From JBHJHK01 sp050330975 (GTDB lineage: Bacteria > Pseudomonadota > Gammaproteobacteria > Competibacterales > Competibacteraceae): a DNA stretch of 27,906 nucleotides. Under the pieces are notes generated by a model. That model was not told the DNA's origin and ran no database searches. It was given only the letters and a program-made list of their open reading frames with translations. Positions within the stretch are counted from its first letter, which is position 1. Each line of letters starts with the position of its first letter. Below, piece by piece: positions 1-6,983 of the stretch. A program made the translations under genes and the position numbers. Location: NCBI GenBank assembly GCA_050330975.1, contig JBHJHK010000492.1:1-27906 (forward strand). The letters run 5' to 3'.

Positions 1-504
1 GACGTCACCTACAGTTACCAGCCCCAGGAACTGGATTATTTTGTGCCTTTCTTCCAAAATGACACCCTGCGTTCTGGGGATCGCTACAAGATTCAGTTTG
101 CGGCCGCCGAGGAGAGCTATGTTTACTTGTTTCAAGTGGACAGCAGCCAGGCCATACACTGTCTATTCCCCAGGACTTGCGCCGCTCCGGGGTTGGCGGA
201 GTTTCTGGCCGCAGAAAATGTCAACCCCGTCGAGCCGGGCCGAGAGTATAATGTTCCCAGCCGGGCGCAGTCGTTTGTCCTCGACGATCAGGTGGGCAAA
301 GAGCAGATTTTTTTGTTGGCGTTCCGTCGCCGCAATTTCGCCTTGGAGGAGACCTTCAAGGCCTTTTTGGAGGCCCGCCAGCAGGGACAGCAGGCCCGCG
401 CTGCGGTGCTGTGGATCGACATCGAAGAACGCCTGCGCCGAGATGGACTGGACACCGCACCAGTTCTAACTTTTCGTCATGCAAGGAGATGGGATGATGA
501 ATAA
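1..504 (+). CDS. DUF4384-domain envelope protein, 5' truncated
   Basis: The reading frame is open from the first base, so the N-terminus lies outside the window; the visible part is 167 residues. It aligns along its whole length with the DUF4384 region of the next gene: both have a GD[RH]YKIQF block followed by YVY[LI]FQ[VI]DS and a LFP motif, then a block of the form IF[LF][LM]AFR.RN. This makes the two tandem paralogues. DUF4384 domains are usually found in exported or surface proteins of Proteobacteria and Cyanobacteria, often fused to caspase-like peptidases; whether such a domain precedes this one cannot be seen. The stop TAA at 502-504 overlaps the start of the next gene by a few bases, which suggests translational coupling. 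An internal GTG at 43 could be mistaken for the start, but the homology begins upstream of it. The molecular function is unknown. Confidence 0.8.
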   Translation, partial: DVTYSYQPQELDYFVPFFQNDTLRSGDRYKIQFAAAEESYVYLFQVDSSQAIHCLFPRTCAAPGLAEFLAAENVNPVEPGREYNVPSRAQSFVLDDQVGKEQIFLLAFRRRNFALEETFKAFLEARQQGQQARAAVLWIDIEERLRRDGLDTAPVLTFRHARRWDDE

Positions 505-1261
505 CCTGAAGCCTTATATTGCCAGGGGTTTCACCGCCCTGGCGGTGGTTTTTGCGACCCAGGCCCTCGCCGGACCCGAGGTCAATGGCATCACCACCCG
601 GGGACCCATGGGCGTCACCGCCGACACGGCTCCGACTCCGGTCCGGACCACGCCGGTACAGCCGTTGGCCAACGTGCAGCCCATGAGCTTTGAGGTCAAC
701 TACGTCTACCGCCCCGGTGGCCGGGGGGAACTCCGCGCCCTCACCGACGGCGCCGTATTGCGCTCTGGGGACCACTACAAGATTCAATTTACCCCCGAGC
801 AAGACGGCTACGTTTACATTTTTCAAATCGACAGCAAAGAAGCCATTTACCGGCTGTTTCCCATGGATAGCTTCGGTAGTGTCGACGTCTCCCAGCACAA
901 CCCCGTCAAGGCGGGCGTCACCTACACCCTGCCCGGGGATGACAAATCCTTCCAGCTCGATCAGTCCAAGGGGGTGGAGAGCATTTTCTTCATGGCCTTT
1001 CGGGAGCGCAACTTACCCCTGGAGAGCCAGTACCGCAACTTGGTCAAGGCCCTGCGCAGTCGCAGTGAACAATTGCCCCTGTTGGCCGCCAATATGGTCA
1101 ACAACATTCGCGTGCGCGGCATCGCCGCCATTGTCGACGATCCCAAGGGCGACACCACCCAGGTCCAATGGGACGCCACCGAGAGCTTTCAAGTCCCCGT
1201 TCGCCGGGTCGACAACCTCTGTGCCGATTGTGTGACTTCCATCACCTTCAAGCACCGTTGA
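497..1261 (+). CDS. Exported DUF4384-domain protein
   Basis: A 254-residue protein with a Sec signal peptide (hydrophobic stretch TALAVVFATQALA, likely cleavage after ALA about residue 25), then a Thr/Pro-rich linker containing TTRG, then a DUF4384-like domain from about residue 60 to 190. It is a tandem paralogue of the truncated gene upstream. Near the C-terminus it carries a VRG-(I)-A-AIV-D-DPK segment (1112-1147) that recurs in the adjacent OmpA-type protein. A pair of cysteines sits near the C-terminus (LCADC). The start was chosen at ATG 497 because AGGAG at 484-488 lies 8 bases upstream; ATG 494 and ATG 479 are in frame and possible, 494 being almost as well spaced. It probably acts in the periplasm or outer membrane. 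Its function is not known, but the neighbours suggest a part in the surface-protein system. Confidence 0.82.
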   Translation: MNNLKPYIARGFTALAVVFATQALAGPEVNGITTRGPMGVTADTAPTPVRTTPVQPLANVQPMSFEVNYVYRPGGRGELRALTDGAVLRSGDHYKIQFTPEQDGYVYIFQIDSKEAIYRLFPMDSFGSVDVSQHNPVKAGVTYTLPGDDKSFQLDQSKGVESIFFMAFRERNLPLESQYRNLVKALRSRSEQLPLLAANMVNNIRVRGIAAIVDDPKGDTTQVQWDATESFQVPVRRVDNLCADCVTSITFKHR

Positions 1262-1343
1262 TTACACATCCAAGGATGCGACAATATTGCAAGGTCGGGT
1301 CATAGGTTAAACCCCGACTATTCTCACAAATAAGGAGATTGCT

Positions 1344-1997
1344 GTGGTGATCAATAACATTCGTTTTGCCTTAAGCGCGGCCGCCCTGTTCGGCCTGATG
1401 GCAGTGGCCCTGTCGGTAGCTCACGCCGAAGAGCCCTTCTTTCCCAAGTCGGCCTCGGAGATCGAGGCGCTGTTGAGTCAATCCCCCAAGGGGGCTGGGA
1501 CCCGCGTCCGAGGCCTTGGGGCCATCGTCGCCGACCCCAAAGATTCCGTGCAGCAGACCGCTCTGCGGCCCAAGGCCACGGCGGCTGCTCCCGCCCCCAC
1601 CCCCCGCCAGGAGGTCGATAGCTATCGGCAGTTGGTGGAGCAGGCCCCCAAGGCCAATGCCTTGGTGCATTTCGACGTCAATTCCGCTCGCCTGCGTCCC
1701 GACACCTACAGCTTGCTCAACGAATACGCCAAGGCCCTCAAAAGCCCCCGTTTGGGGGAGGCCACCATCGTCATCGCCGGTCACACCGATGACACTGGGT
1801 CCGAGGCCTACAACCGGCAACTGTCCGTTCAGCGGGCCACCGCTGTCAAGCAGTACCTGGTGAACCGGGGCGTCGACAGCCGTCGGTTGGTGGTCAAGGG
1901 CTATGGCGAGGCCCAGCCCCTGGTGCCCAATACCTCGAATTCCAACCGCGCCCTCAACCGCCGTAGCGAGTTTATTCGCGTCGACGGCTTGCTGTAA
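1344..1997 (+). CDS. OmpA-family peptidoglycan-binding protein
   Basis: A 217-residue exported protein. Residues 1-28 form a signal peptide ending in AHA. Residues about 55-66 carry the VRGLGAIVADPK segment shared with the preceding DUF4384 protein. Residues about 105-215 are an OmpA C-terminal domain: HFD.NSA.LRPD opening, then GHTDDTGSEAYN, LSVQRA, GV..RRL..KGYGE and the closing NRRSEF, with the aspartate and arginine that normally bind meso-diaminopimelate in peptidoglycan present. There is no N-terminal beta-barrel, so it is a periplasmic cell-wall tether and not a porin. The start is GTG at 1344 with TAAGGAG at 1331-1337 six bases upstream; GTG 1347 is the alternative. The 82-base gap upstream is short enough for operon membership. 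The context suggests that it anchors part of the secretion apparatus to the wall. Confidence 0.88.
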   Translation: MVINNIRFALSAAALFGLMAVALSVAHAEEPFFPKSASEIEALLSQSPKGAGTRVRGLGAIVADPKDSVQQTALRPKATAAAPAPTPRQEVDSYRQLVEQAPKANALVHFDVNSARLRPDTYSLLNEYAKALKSPRLGEATIVIAGHTDDTGSEAYNRQLSVQRATAVKQYLVNRGVDSRRLVVKGYGEAQPLVPNTSNSNRALNRRSEFIRVDGLL

Positions 1998-2020
1998 TTG
2001 GCCAGCCGCTTCTCTCCCCC

Positions 2021-2136
2021 ACCCGACCCCCCGCCCCCACCATGGATTTGGGTTAGCCACTAGTCGCATCCATGGTTGGCTGCGGGGGTCGGGTTGGCAA
2101 ATCTCACCGTTCGCTGTGAGATTTGCCAACCCGACC
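2021..2136 (+). promoter_or_regulatory. Leader with mutually exclusive hairpins upstream of tpsB
   Basis: The gap between the ompA-like gene and the tpsB start contains two competing structures. The first is a 10-bp helix between 2021-2030 and 2085-2094, enclosing a 9-bp helix between 2039-2047 and 2068-2076. The second is a perfect 21-bp hairpin between 2087-2107 and 2116-2136 with an 8-base loop. Bases 2087-2094 take part in both, so only one can form. The second hairpin ends 16 bases before the tpsB ATG and 6 bases before its GAGG ribosome-binding site. There is no T-tract, so simple intrinsic termination is unlikely. Translation control, RNA processing, or a protein operator at the DNA level are the alternatives. 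Confidence 0.6.
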
Positions 2137-2152
2137 AGGCGCGAGGACGTTG

Positions 2153-3946
2153 ATGAGCAAGCATCGACTATGGACAGGGGGTCGGCGTTGGGCCCCCTGC
2201 TTGCTGTTATGGACTGCATGGATTTCCCTCCCCCTCATGGCCCAAGGGCCAGTTTCCCCCGAGGGGGGTTCCTTCATCGGGGAAAGACCGTTTGAAACCT
2301 TGCGGCCTGGCGACCCCGAACCCGAATTCGCTCCACCCGGTTTTGCGACCCCCCAGGATCCCGTCTTCGACTTGCCGCCGGTGGAGACCTTGCCCCCGGG
2401 TCCCGAAGCGCCCCTGGCGGTGCAAATCGTCGTGCCCATCGAGACCGTGCGCCTCGAGGGCAATACGGTGTTCTCCGACGAGGAACTGGCGGCCCTGACG
2501 GCGCCCTTCGAGGGCCGCGAAGTCACCTTGGAGGAACTGGAGGAGTTGCGCTTTCAGTTGACCCGTTACTACATCGAACGGGGCTACATCAACTCGGGGG
2601 CAATCATTCCCGACCAAGAGGTGGCCGATGGGGTGATTACCTACCGCATCGTCGAGGGGCGCCTCACCGGGGTCCGTGTCACGGGCAACGATCGGCTGTG
2701 GACCGACTACGTCGCCGGACGCGTGGCCCCCGACCGCGACGAGCCCCTCAACCTCCAGGCCTTGCAGCAAAATCTCCAGTTACTCCAGCAAGATCCCCTC
2801 ATCGCCCGCATCAACGCCGACCTGAGTCCGGGGGTGGCCGCCGGCGAAGCGGAGTTGGCGGTGGAGGTCGAGGAGGCCCCCCCCTACGAAATCGGTTTTG
2901 TGGTGGCCAACAACCGTCCCCCCAGCGTCGGCGCCATCTCAGGACTGTTTTTTGGCACCTACCGCAACCTCACCGGTTGGGGGGATTCCATCGCTTTGAG
3001 CTATGATTTCAGCGAGGGCACCGACGGCTTCAACGCCGCCTACGCCTTCCCCTTCAACGCCGGTCGCACCCAGGTGGGGGTCTCTTATGAGCGCAACACC
3101 TCCGACGTGGTGGAGGAGCCCTTCGACGACTTGGACATCGAGAGCGACTTGGAGACCATCAGCGCCTTGGTGGACCACGCCGTAATCTTGACCCCCCAGC
3201 AGCGGTTGAGCTTGGGGCTGCGCTTCGACCGCCGCCGCAGTGAAACCGAGGTGTTGGGGGAAGGGTTTCCCTTCTCCCTAGGTGTGGAGGACGACGGCGT
3301 CTCCAAGGTGTCGGTGCTGCGCTTTTCCCAGGATTGGCTGTTGCGGCAGATCAACCAAGTCATCGCCGCCCGCTCTACCTTTAGCGTCGGTCTGCCGATC
3401 TTCGACGCCACCACCAACAACAACGACGACGACGTCCCCGACAGTCCCGACGGCGAGTTTCTCGCCTGGCTCGGCCAATTCCAGTACGCCCGGCGCTTCG
3501 GCGACCGGGGCTACCAGCTGATCTTCCGCACCGACGTGCAACTGTCGGAGTCTTCCCTGTTGCCGTTGGAGCGCTTTGCCCTGGGAGGGGCCGACTCGGT
3601 GCGGGGCTATCGGGAAAACCAATTGGTGCGGGACAGTGCCTTGGTGAGCTCTGTCGAGCTGCGGGTACCCGTGTTTCGCCTGCCCATCCCCAATCTCAGT
3701 GGCCCCGAGGAGGGTCAGGTGCAATTGGCCGCCTTTGCCGACTACGGCCGCGGCTGGAACGTCGATGTCGAGACCCCCGACCCCGACGACCTGGCCAGTG
3801 TGGGCCTCGGGGTGCGCTGGGATCCCACCTTGAAAATCCACGCCGAACTCTACTGGGGTTACGCCTTGCTGGACGTCGACGAGCCCGAGGACGACAACCT
3901 CCAAGACGACGGCATCCACTTTCGCCTGGAAGTGGCCTACCCCTGA
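2153..3946 (+). CDS. TpsB two-partner secretion transporter (ShlB/FhaC/HecB family)
   Basis: A 597-residue outer-membrane protein that should export the TpsA proteins encoded next door. Residues 1-25 are a signal peptide ending in LMAQ. A proline-rich segment follows to about residue 90, then a POTRA_2-type domain (VETVRLEGNTVFSDEEL to YRIVEG, about 95-175), a second POTRA region ending near 250, and a C-terminal 16-strand-type barrel rich in alternating aromatic residues. The diagnostic loop-6 motif GGADSVRGY is present with V483-R484-G485-Y486. The length fits the family, usually 550-600. ATG 2153 is preferred over the upstream in-frame GTG 2123 because a GAGG lies six bases before it and a signal peptide follows directly. 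It lies immediately upstream of two tpsA genes, as expected for a TPS operon. Confidence 0.93.
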   Translation: MSKHRLWTGGRRWAPCLLLWTAWISLPLMAQGPVSPEGGSFIGERPFETLRPGDPEPEFAPPGFATPQDPVFDLPPVETLPPGPEAPLAVQIVVPIETVRLEGNTVFSDEELAALTAPFEGREVTLEELEELRFQLTRYYIERGYINSGAIIPDQEVADGVITYRIVEGRLTGVRVTGNDRLWTDYVAGRVAPDRDEPLNLQALQQNLQLLQQDPLIARINADLSPGVAAGEAELAVEVEEAPPYEIGFVVANNRPPSVGAISGLFFGTYRNLTGWGDSIALSYDFSEGTDGFNAAYAFPFNAGRTQVGVSYERNTSDVVEEPFDDLDIESDLETISALVDHAVILTPQQRLSLGLRFDRRRSETEVLGEGFPFSLGVEDDGVSKVSVLRFSQDWLLRQINQVIAARSTFSVGLPIFDATTNNNDDDVPDSPDGEFLAWLGQFQYARRFGDRGYQLIFRTDVQLSESSLLPLERFALGGADSVRGYRENQLVRDSALVSSVELRVPVFRLPIPNLSGPEEGQVQLAAFADYGRGWNVDVETPDPDDLASVGLGVRWDPTLKIHAELYWGYALLDVDEPEDDNLQDDGIHFRLEVAYP

Positions 3947-4104
3947 CCGCCGGTTGCCGATTCCCCGGGGGGCATTTCCGATCTGGTCAACCCGGGGGGG
4001 TCGGCGTTGAACTGAAGCCGCGCTAACCCATCTACCGAATAGTCACTTTCTGGGAAGGATATCCCTTGGAAGCGGCCGGTGACCTTTGGAAATGAGTGGC
4101 GTAT
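3947..4104. other. Intergenic spacer between tpsB and tpsA1
   Basis: This 158-base spacer holds no credible ORF. It contains two runs of CCCGGGG-type sequence (near 3963-3972 and 3991-3998) and an imperfect palindrome around AAGGATATCCCTT (near 4055). I could not find a convincing sigma-70 promoter or T-tailed terminator. The simplest reading is that tpsA1 is co-transcribed with tpsB. Confidence 0.4.
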
Positions 4105-6885
4105 ATGACAAAGCATCATGGCGGTGTTGGTTTCTTTGTGGGCTGGAGGTGGTGGTTTATACCCCTAGTGGGTGCTGCCACCCCCGTTCAAGCCCAGATC
4201 TCCACGGACGGCAGCTTGGGGCCCGCCGGACCGTTGACGGGGCCGGACTACCAGATCCCCGCGGCCTTGGGGCGCCAGGTGGGGCCCAATCTATTCCACA
4301 GTTTCTCCACCTTTGACCTCGCCAATGGTGAGTCGGCCACCTTTAGTGGTCCCTCGGCTATCCAGACCATCGTCGGCCGAGTGACGGGGGGTGCGGCTTC
4401 CACTATCGACGGCACCGTGCGCTCCACCATCCAAGGCGCCGATTTGTTTTTGGCCAACCCGGCGGGGTTGGTGTTTGGGCCCAACGCCCAGCTGTCAGTG
4501 GATGGCTCCTTCCACGCCACCACGGCGGATGTCTTGGTGATGGCCGACGGCACTACCCTGGCCACGGGGTCGGCGACGGCGCCGAGCCTGAGCGTGGCGC
4601 CGCCGGCGGCCTTTGGCTTTATGGGCCCCAACGGCGGTTTGACCGCAGCGGCTGGGGAATGGGCGGTGACCCCCGAGCGGAGTATATCCCTGAGCGGTGG
4701 CACGGTGACCGTCACCGGCCTGGTCGCAGCCCCCGGCGGGACCCTGGATGTGGCGGCGGTGGGGGATGGGGAGGTCCAATTGGCCCGGGGGACCTGGACC
4801 ACCAACCCCGAGGTCGGCGTGGCGTTGGGCGATGTGGTGGTGGGGGATGGCGGCGAGCTGTCCATTGCCCATGGCGCCGCGGGCGTGTTGCGGGTGCGGG
4901 GGGCTAACCTCACCCTGGATGGCGGCGTCATCGACGCCAGTGCCGGGGCCGAGGCCGAGGGAAGCGTCCAGTTGATCCTCGACAATGCGATGCGCATCGT
5001 CAACGACGGCCAGCTGTTGTTGCCAGTGACGGGGCTCGGTGATGGCGCCGACTTGACGGTGCAAGCCCAAGTATTGTTTTTGGGTCCCACTAGTGGCTTG
5101 CCCATTGAAAGGCCGGGTATCGACGCTTCCGTGGCGCCGGGGGCGACGGGGTCTGCCGGGCGGTTGGCCATCGATGTGGCCGAGTTCGCCATCGTCGACA
5201 ACCGCATCAACGCCACCACCGCCGGCCCCGGAGATGCGGCGGAGCTCGACATCGCCGCTGAACGCTTCGAGATCCGGGGCAATACCTATTTCGCCCCCTT
5301 TGACTTCTTCGCCGGCATCGGCGGCACCAGCGACGGGGCGGGCCAGGGGGCGGAAGTGGCCATCCGTGCCGTGGACATCGTCTTTTTCGGCGACGCCGGG
5401 GTGGTCACCGACGTCCGCAGCACGGGCGACGCCCGGGGGGTGACCATAGAGGCGGTGAATATCGACATCGACGGCGGCCCCGGTGGCCAACCCTTGACCC
5501 TCAACAGCGGCTTTGCCAGCTCCACCTTTGGCGCCGGCGCCGGCGGGGTGTTGCGGATTCGCACCGACTCACTGAGTTTGCAGCGGGGCGCTGGGGTAGT
5601 GGCCGCCTCTGTGGGCAGCGGCATCGGTGGCAACATCGAGATCGACGCCCAAAGCATTTTTATGGACAGCCAGAGCTCCCCAGCCACCACGGTCATCACC
5701 ACCACCAGCCTCGGCGCTGGTCGCGGTGGCGACATCGTGGTGCGCACCGATGATTTGACGATATTGAACGGCAATACCGCCATCACCGCCGACGCCGCCG
5801 CTGGGTCGGGGGATGCCGGCAGTGTCTTAGTCGAGGCCCAGACCATCGAGATCGGCGGCAGCGGTGAAGACCTGGCCATGGGCATTTCCTCGGGGACCTT
5901 TCCCGGGAGTAGCGGCGATGGTGGCAGCTTGACGGTGCGCACCGGTGAACTGCGGGTGGCTTCTTCGGGCGCGGTGTCGTCCTCGACTTTTGGCTCGGGC
6001 GCCGCCGGTCAACTGCGCTTGGAGGCCGATACGGTGGTCATCGGCGACGGAGGATTTGTCGGCAGTTTGACCACCGGTCCAGGGGAAGGGGGCGATGTGG
6101 TGGTGGTGGCGGAGAGCTTGACCATCGCGGGGGGTGGCTCGGTGCGCGCCGACGCCGTCCCAGCGGACTTTGACCTCGACCTCGATGGCGGAGCCTTCGA
6201 CGCTGTCGAGGACGGCGCTGGCGATAACTCTGGGGGGTTTGCCGAGTTTGGCGATGCCGGCAATATCACCATCGCCGCCTCGACGGTGGCGATCCAGGAG
6301 GAAGGGGGTGTCCTGGCTTTGGCCGTCAACTCCGGAGGAGGCAACATCGCCATCGCCGCCGATCGCCTCACCCTGGCCGAGGGCGCCACCATTAACGCGT
6401 CGGTGGCGTCGGGGACCTCGGGTGGTGGCAACATCGCCGTCGACGCCCTCACCGTGGTGGCCCTGGATGGCTCGGCCATCGTCGCCCGGGCCGACCAGGG
6501 CTTTGGGGGCAACATCTTGTTGGAGGCCGACGTCTTTTTGCGCAATGGCGACGTGACCTTGGATGCTTCGTCCAACGTGGCGGGCAACTCGGGGGCCGTG
6601 GCCGTCAACGCCCCCGAGCTCGACCTGAGCGGTCAGCTTTTGGCCTTGGCATTGCGCTTCTTCGATTCATCCGCCGCCCTGGGGAGTTGTCGGGCGAGCG
6701 CCAGTGGCGAGAGCGGCTTTGCCGTCGCCCGCCTCAACTCCAGCGCCATCGACCCCGCCGGGCTGCGCCTCAGTCGAATCGAGCTGGCCGCCCCCGGCGC
6801 TTTGGTCCAAGCTGACCCCCCCCAGGCCCTCGTCGCCGGTCCGCCGGTGACCGAGGTGGTGGGATGCCTCCGGCTAGCGGGCTAG
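4105..6885 (+). CDS. TpsA exoprotein 1, filamentous-haemagglutinin N-terminal domain
   Basis: A 926-residue secreted beta-helix protein, the predicted substrate of the adjacent TpsB. Signal peptide to about residue 33 (ends VQAQ), then the TPS/haemagglutination-activity domain: G.LGPAGPLTGPDYQIPA, GRQVGPNLFHSFSTF, ATFSGP, IQTIVGRVTGG and FLANPAGLVFGPNA. This is the variant common in cyanobacteria and sulfur bacteria. Residues about 200-840 are glycine- and aspartate-rich repeats with recurrent GG(N/D)I.I.A and DGSAIVARAD motifs, consistent with a right-handed beta-helix. The C-terminal 70 residues hold the only two cysteines I see (C862, C921), the second five residues from the end, as in disulfide-anchored adhesins such as HMW1. 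ATG 4105 was preferred to GTG 4096, although no strong Shine-Dalgarno is visible. It is a close paralogue of the next gene. A likely adhesin or surface scaffold; the ligand is unknown. Confidence 0.9.
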   Translation: MTKHHGGVGFFVGWRWWFIPLVGAATPVQAQISTDGSLGPAGPLTGPDYQIPAALGRQVGPNLFHSFSTFDLANGESATFSGPSAIQTIVGRVTGGAASTIDGTVRSTIQGADLFLANPAGLVFGPNAQLSVDGSFHATTADVLVMADGTTLATGSATAPSLSVAPPAAFGFMGPNGGLTAAAGEWAVTPERSISLSGGTVTVTGLVAAPGGTLDVAAVGDGEVQLARGTWTTNPEVGVALGDVVVGDGGELSIAHGAAGVLRVRGANLTLDGGVIDASAGAEAEGSVQLILDNAMRIVNDGQLLLPVTGLGDGADLTVQAQVLFLGPTSGLPIERPGIDASVAPGATGSAGRLAIDVAEFAIVDNRINATTAGPGDAAELDIAAERFEIRGNTYFAPFDFFAGIGGTSDGAGQGAEVAIRAVDIVFFGDAGVVTDVRSTGDARGVTIEAVNIDIDGGPGGQPLTLNSGFASSTFGAGAGGVLRIRTDSLSLQRGAGVVAASVGSGIGGNIEIDAQSIFMDSQSSPATTVITTTSLGAGRGGDIVVRTDDLTILNGNTAITADAAAGSGDAGSVLVEAQTIEIGGSGEDLAMGISSGTFPGSSGDGGSLTVRTGELRVASSGAVSSSTFGSGAAGQLRLEADTVVIGDGGFVGSLTTGPGEGGDVVVVAESLTIAGGGSVRADAVPADFDLDLDGGAFDAVEDGAGDNSGGFAEFGDAGNITIAASTVAIQEEGGVLALAVNSGGGNIAIAADRLTLAEGATINASVASGTSGGGNIAVDALTVVALDGSAIVARADQGFGGNILLEADVFLRNGDVTLDASSNVAGNSGAVAVNAPELDLSGQLLALALRFFDSSAALGSCRASASGESGFAVARLNSSAIDPAGLRLSRIELAAPGALVQADPPQALVAGPPVTEVVGCLRLAG

Positions 6886-6911
6886 TCGTCTCTACCGCGG
6901 CCATTGTGGTT

Positions 6912-6943
6912 CTCGCCGGGCCCGTGGCATCGGGTCCGGCGAG
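6912..6943 (+). other. Strong intercistronic hairpin between the two tpsA genes
   Basis: Bases 6912-6924 pair with 6931-6943 over 13 positions (one G-U pair), with a six-base loop. No T-tract follows, so it is not a typical intrinsic terminator. A second small stem, GAGGG/CCCTC at 6941-6945 and 6949-6953, shares three bases with the first and so competes with it. It could protect the upstream message, slow polymerase, or set the ratio of the two TpsA products. Confidence 0.55.
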
Positions 6944-6983
6944 GGAAACCCTCGAATTCCATTGAAGGCGCCGAATCACTGCC

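Noticed and set aside
1371..2219. A 282-residue minus-strand frame opposite the ompA-like gene
   Set aside because: The opposite strand encodes an unmistakable signal peptide and OmpA-C domain. This frame has low-complexity composition and crosses the intergenic hairpins.
4001..4100. Promoter for tpsA1
   Set aside because: TTGAAC at 4007-4012 resembles a -35 box, but no acceptable -10 lies 16-18 bases downstream.
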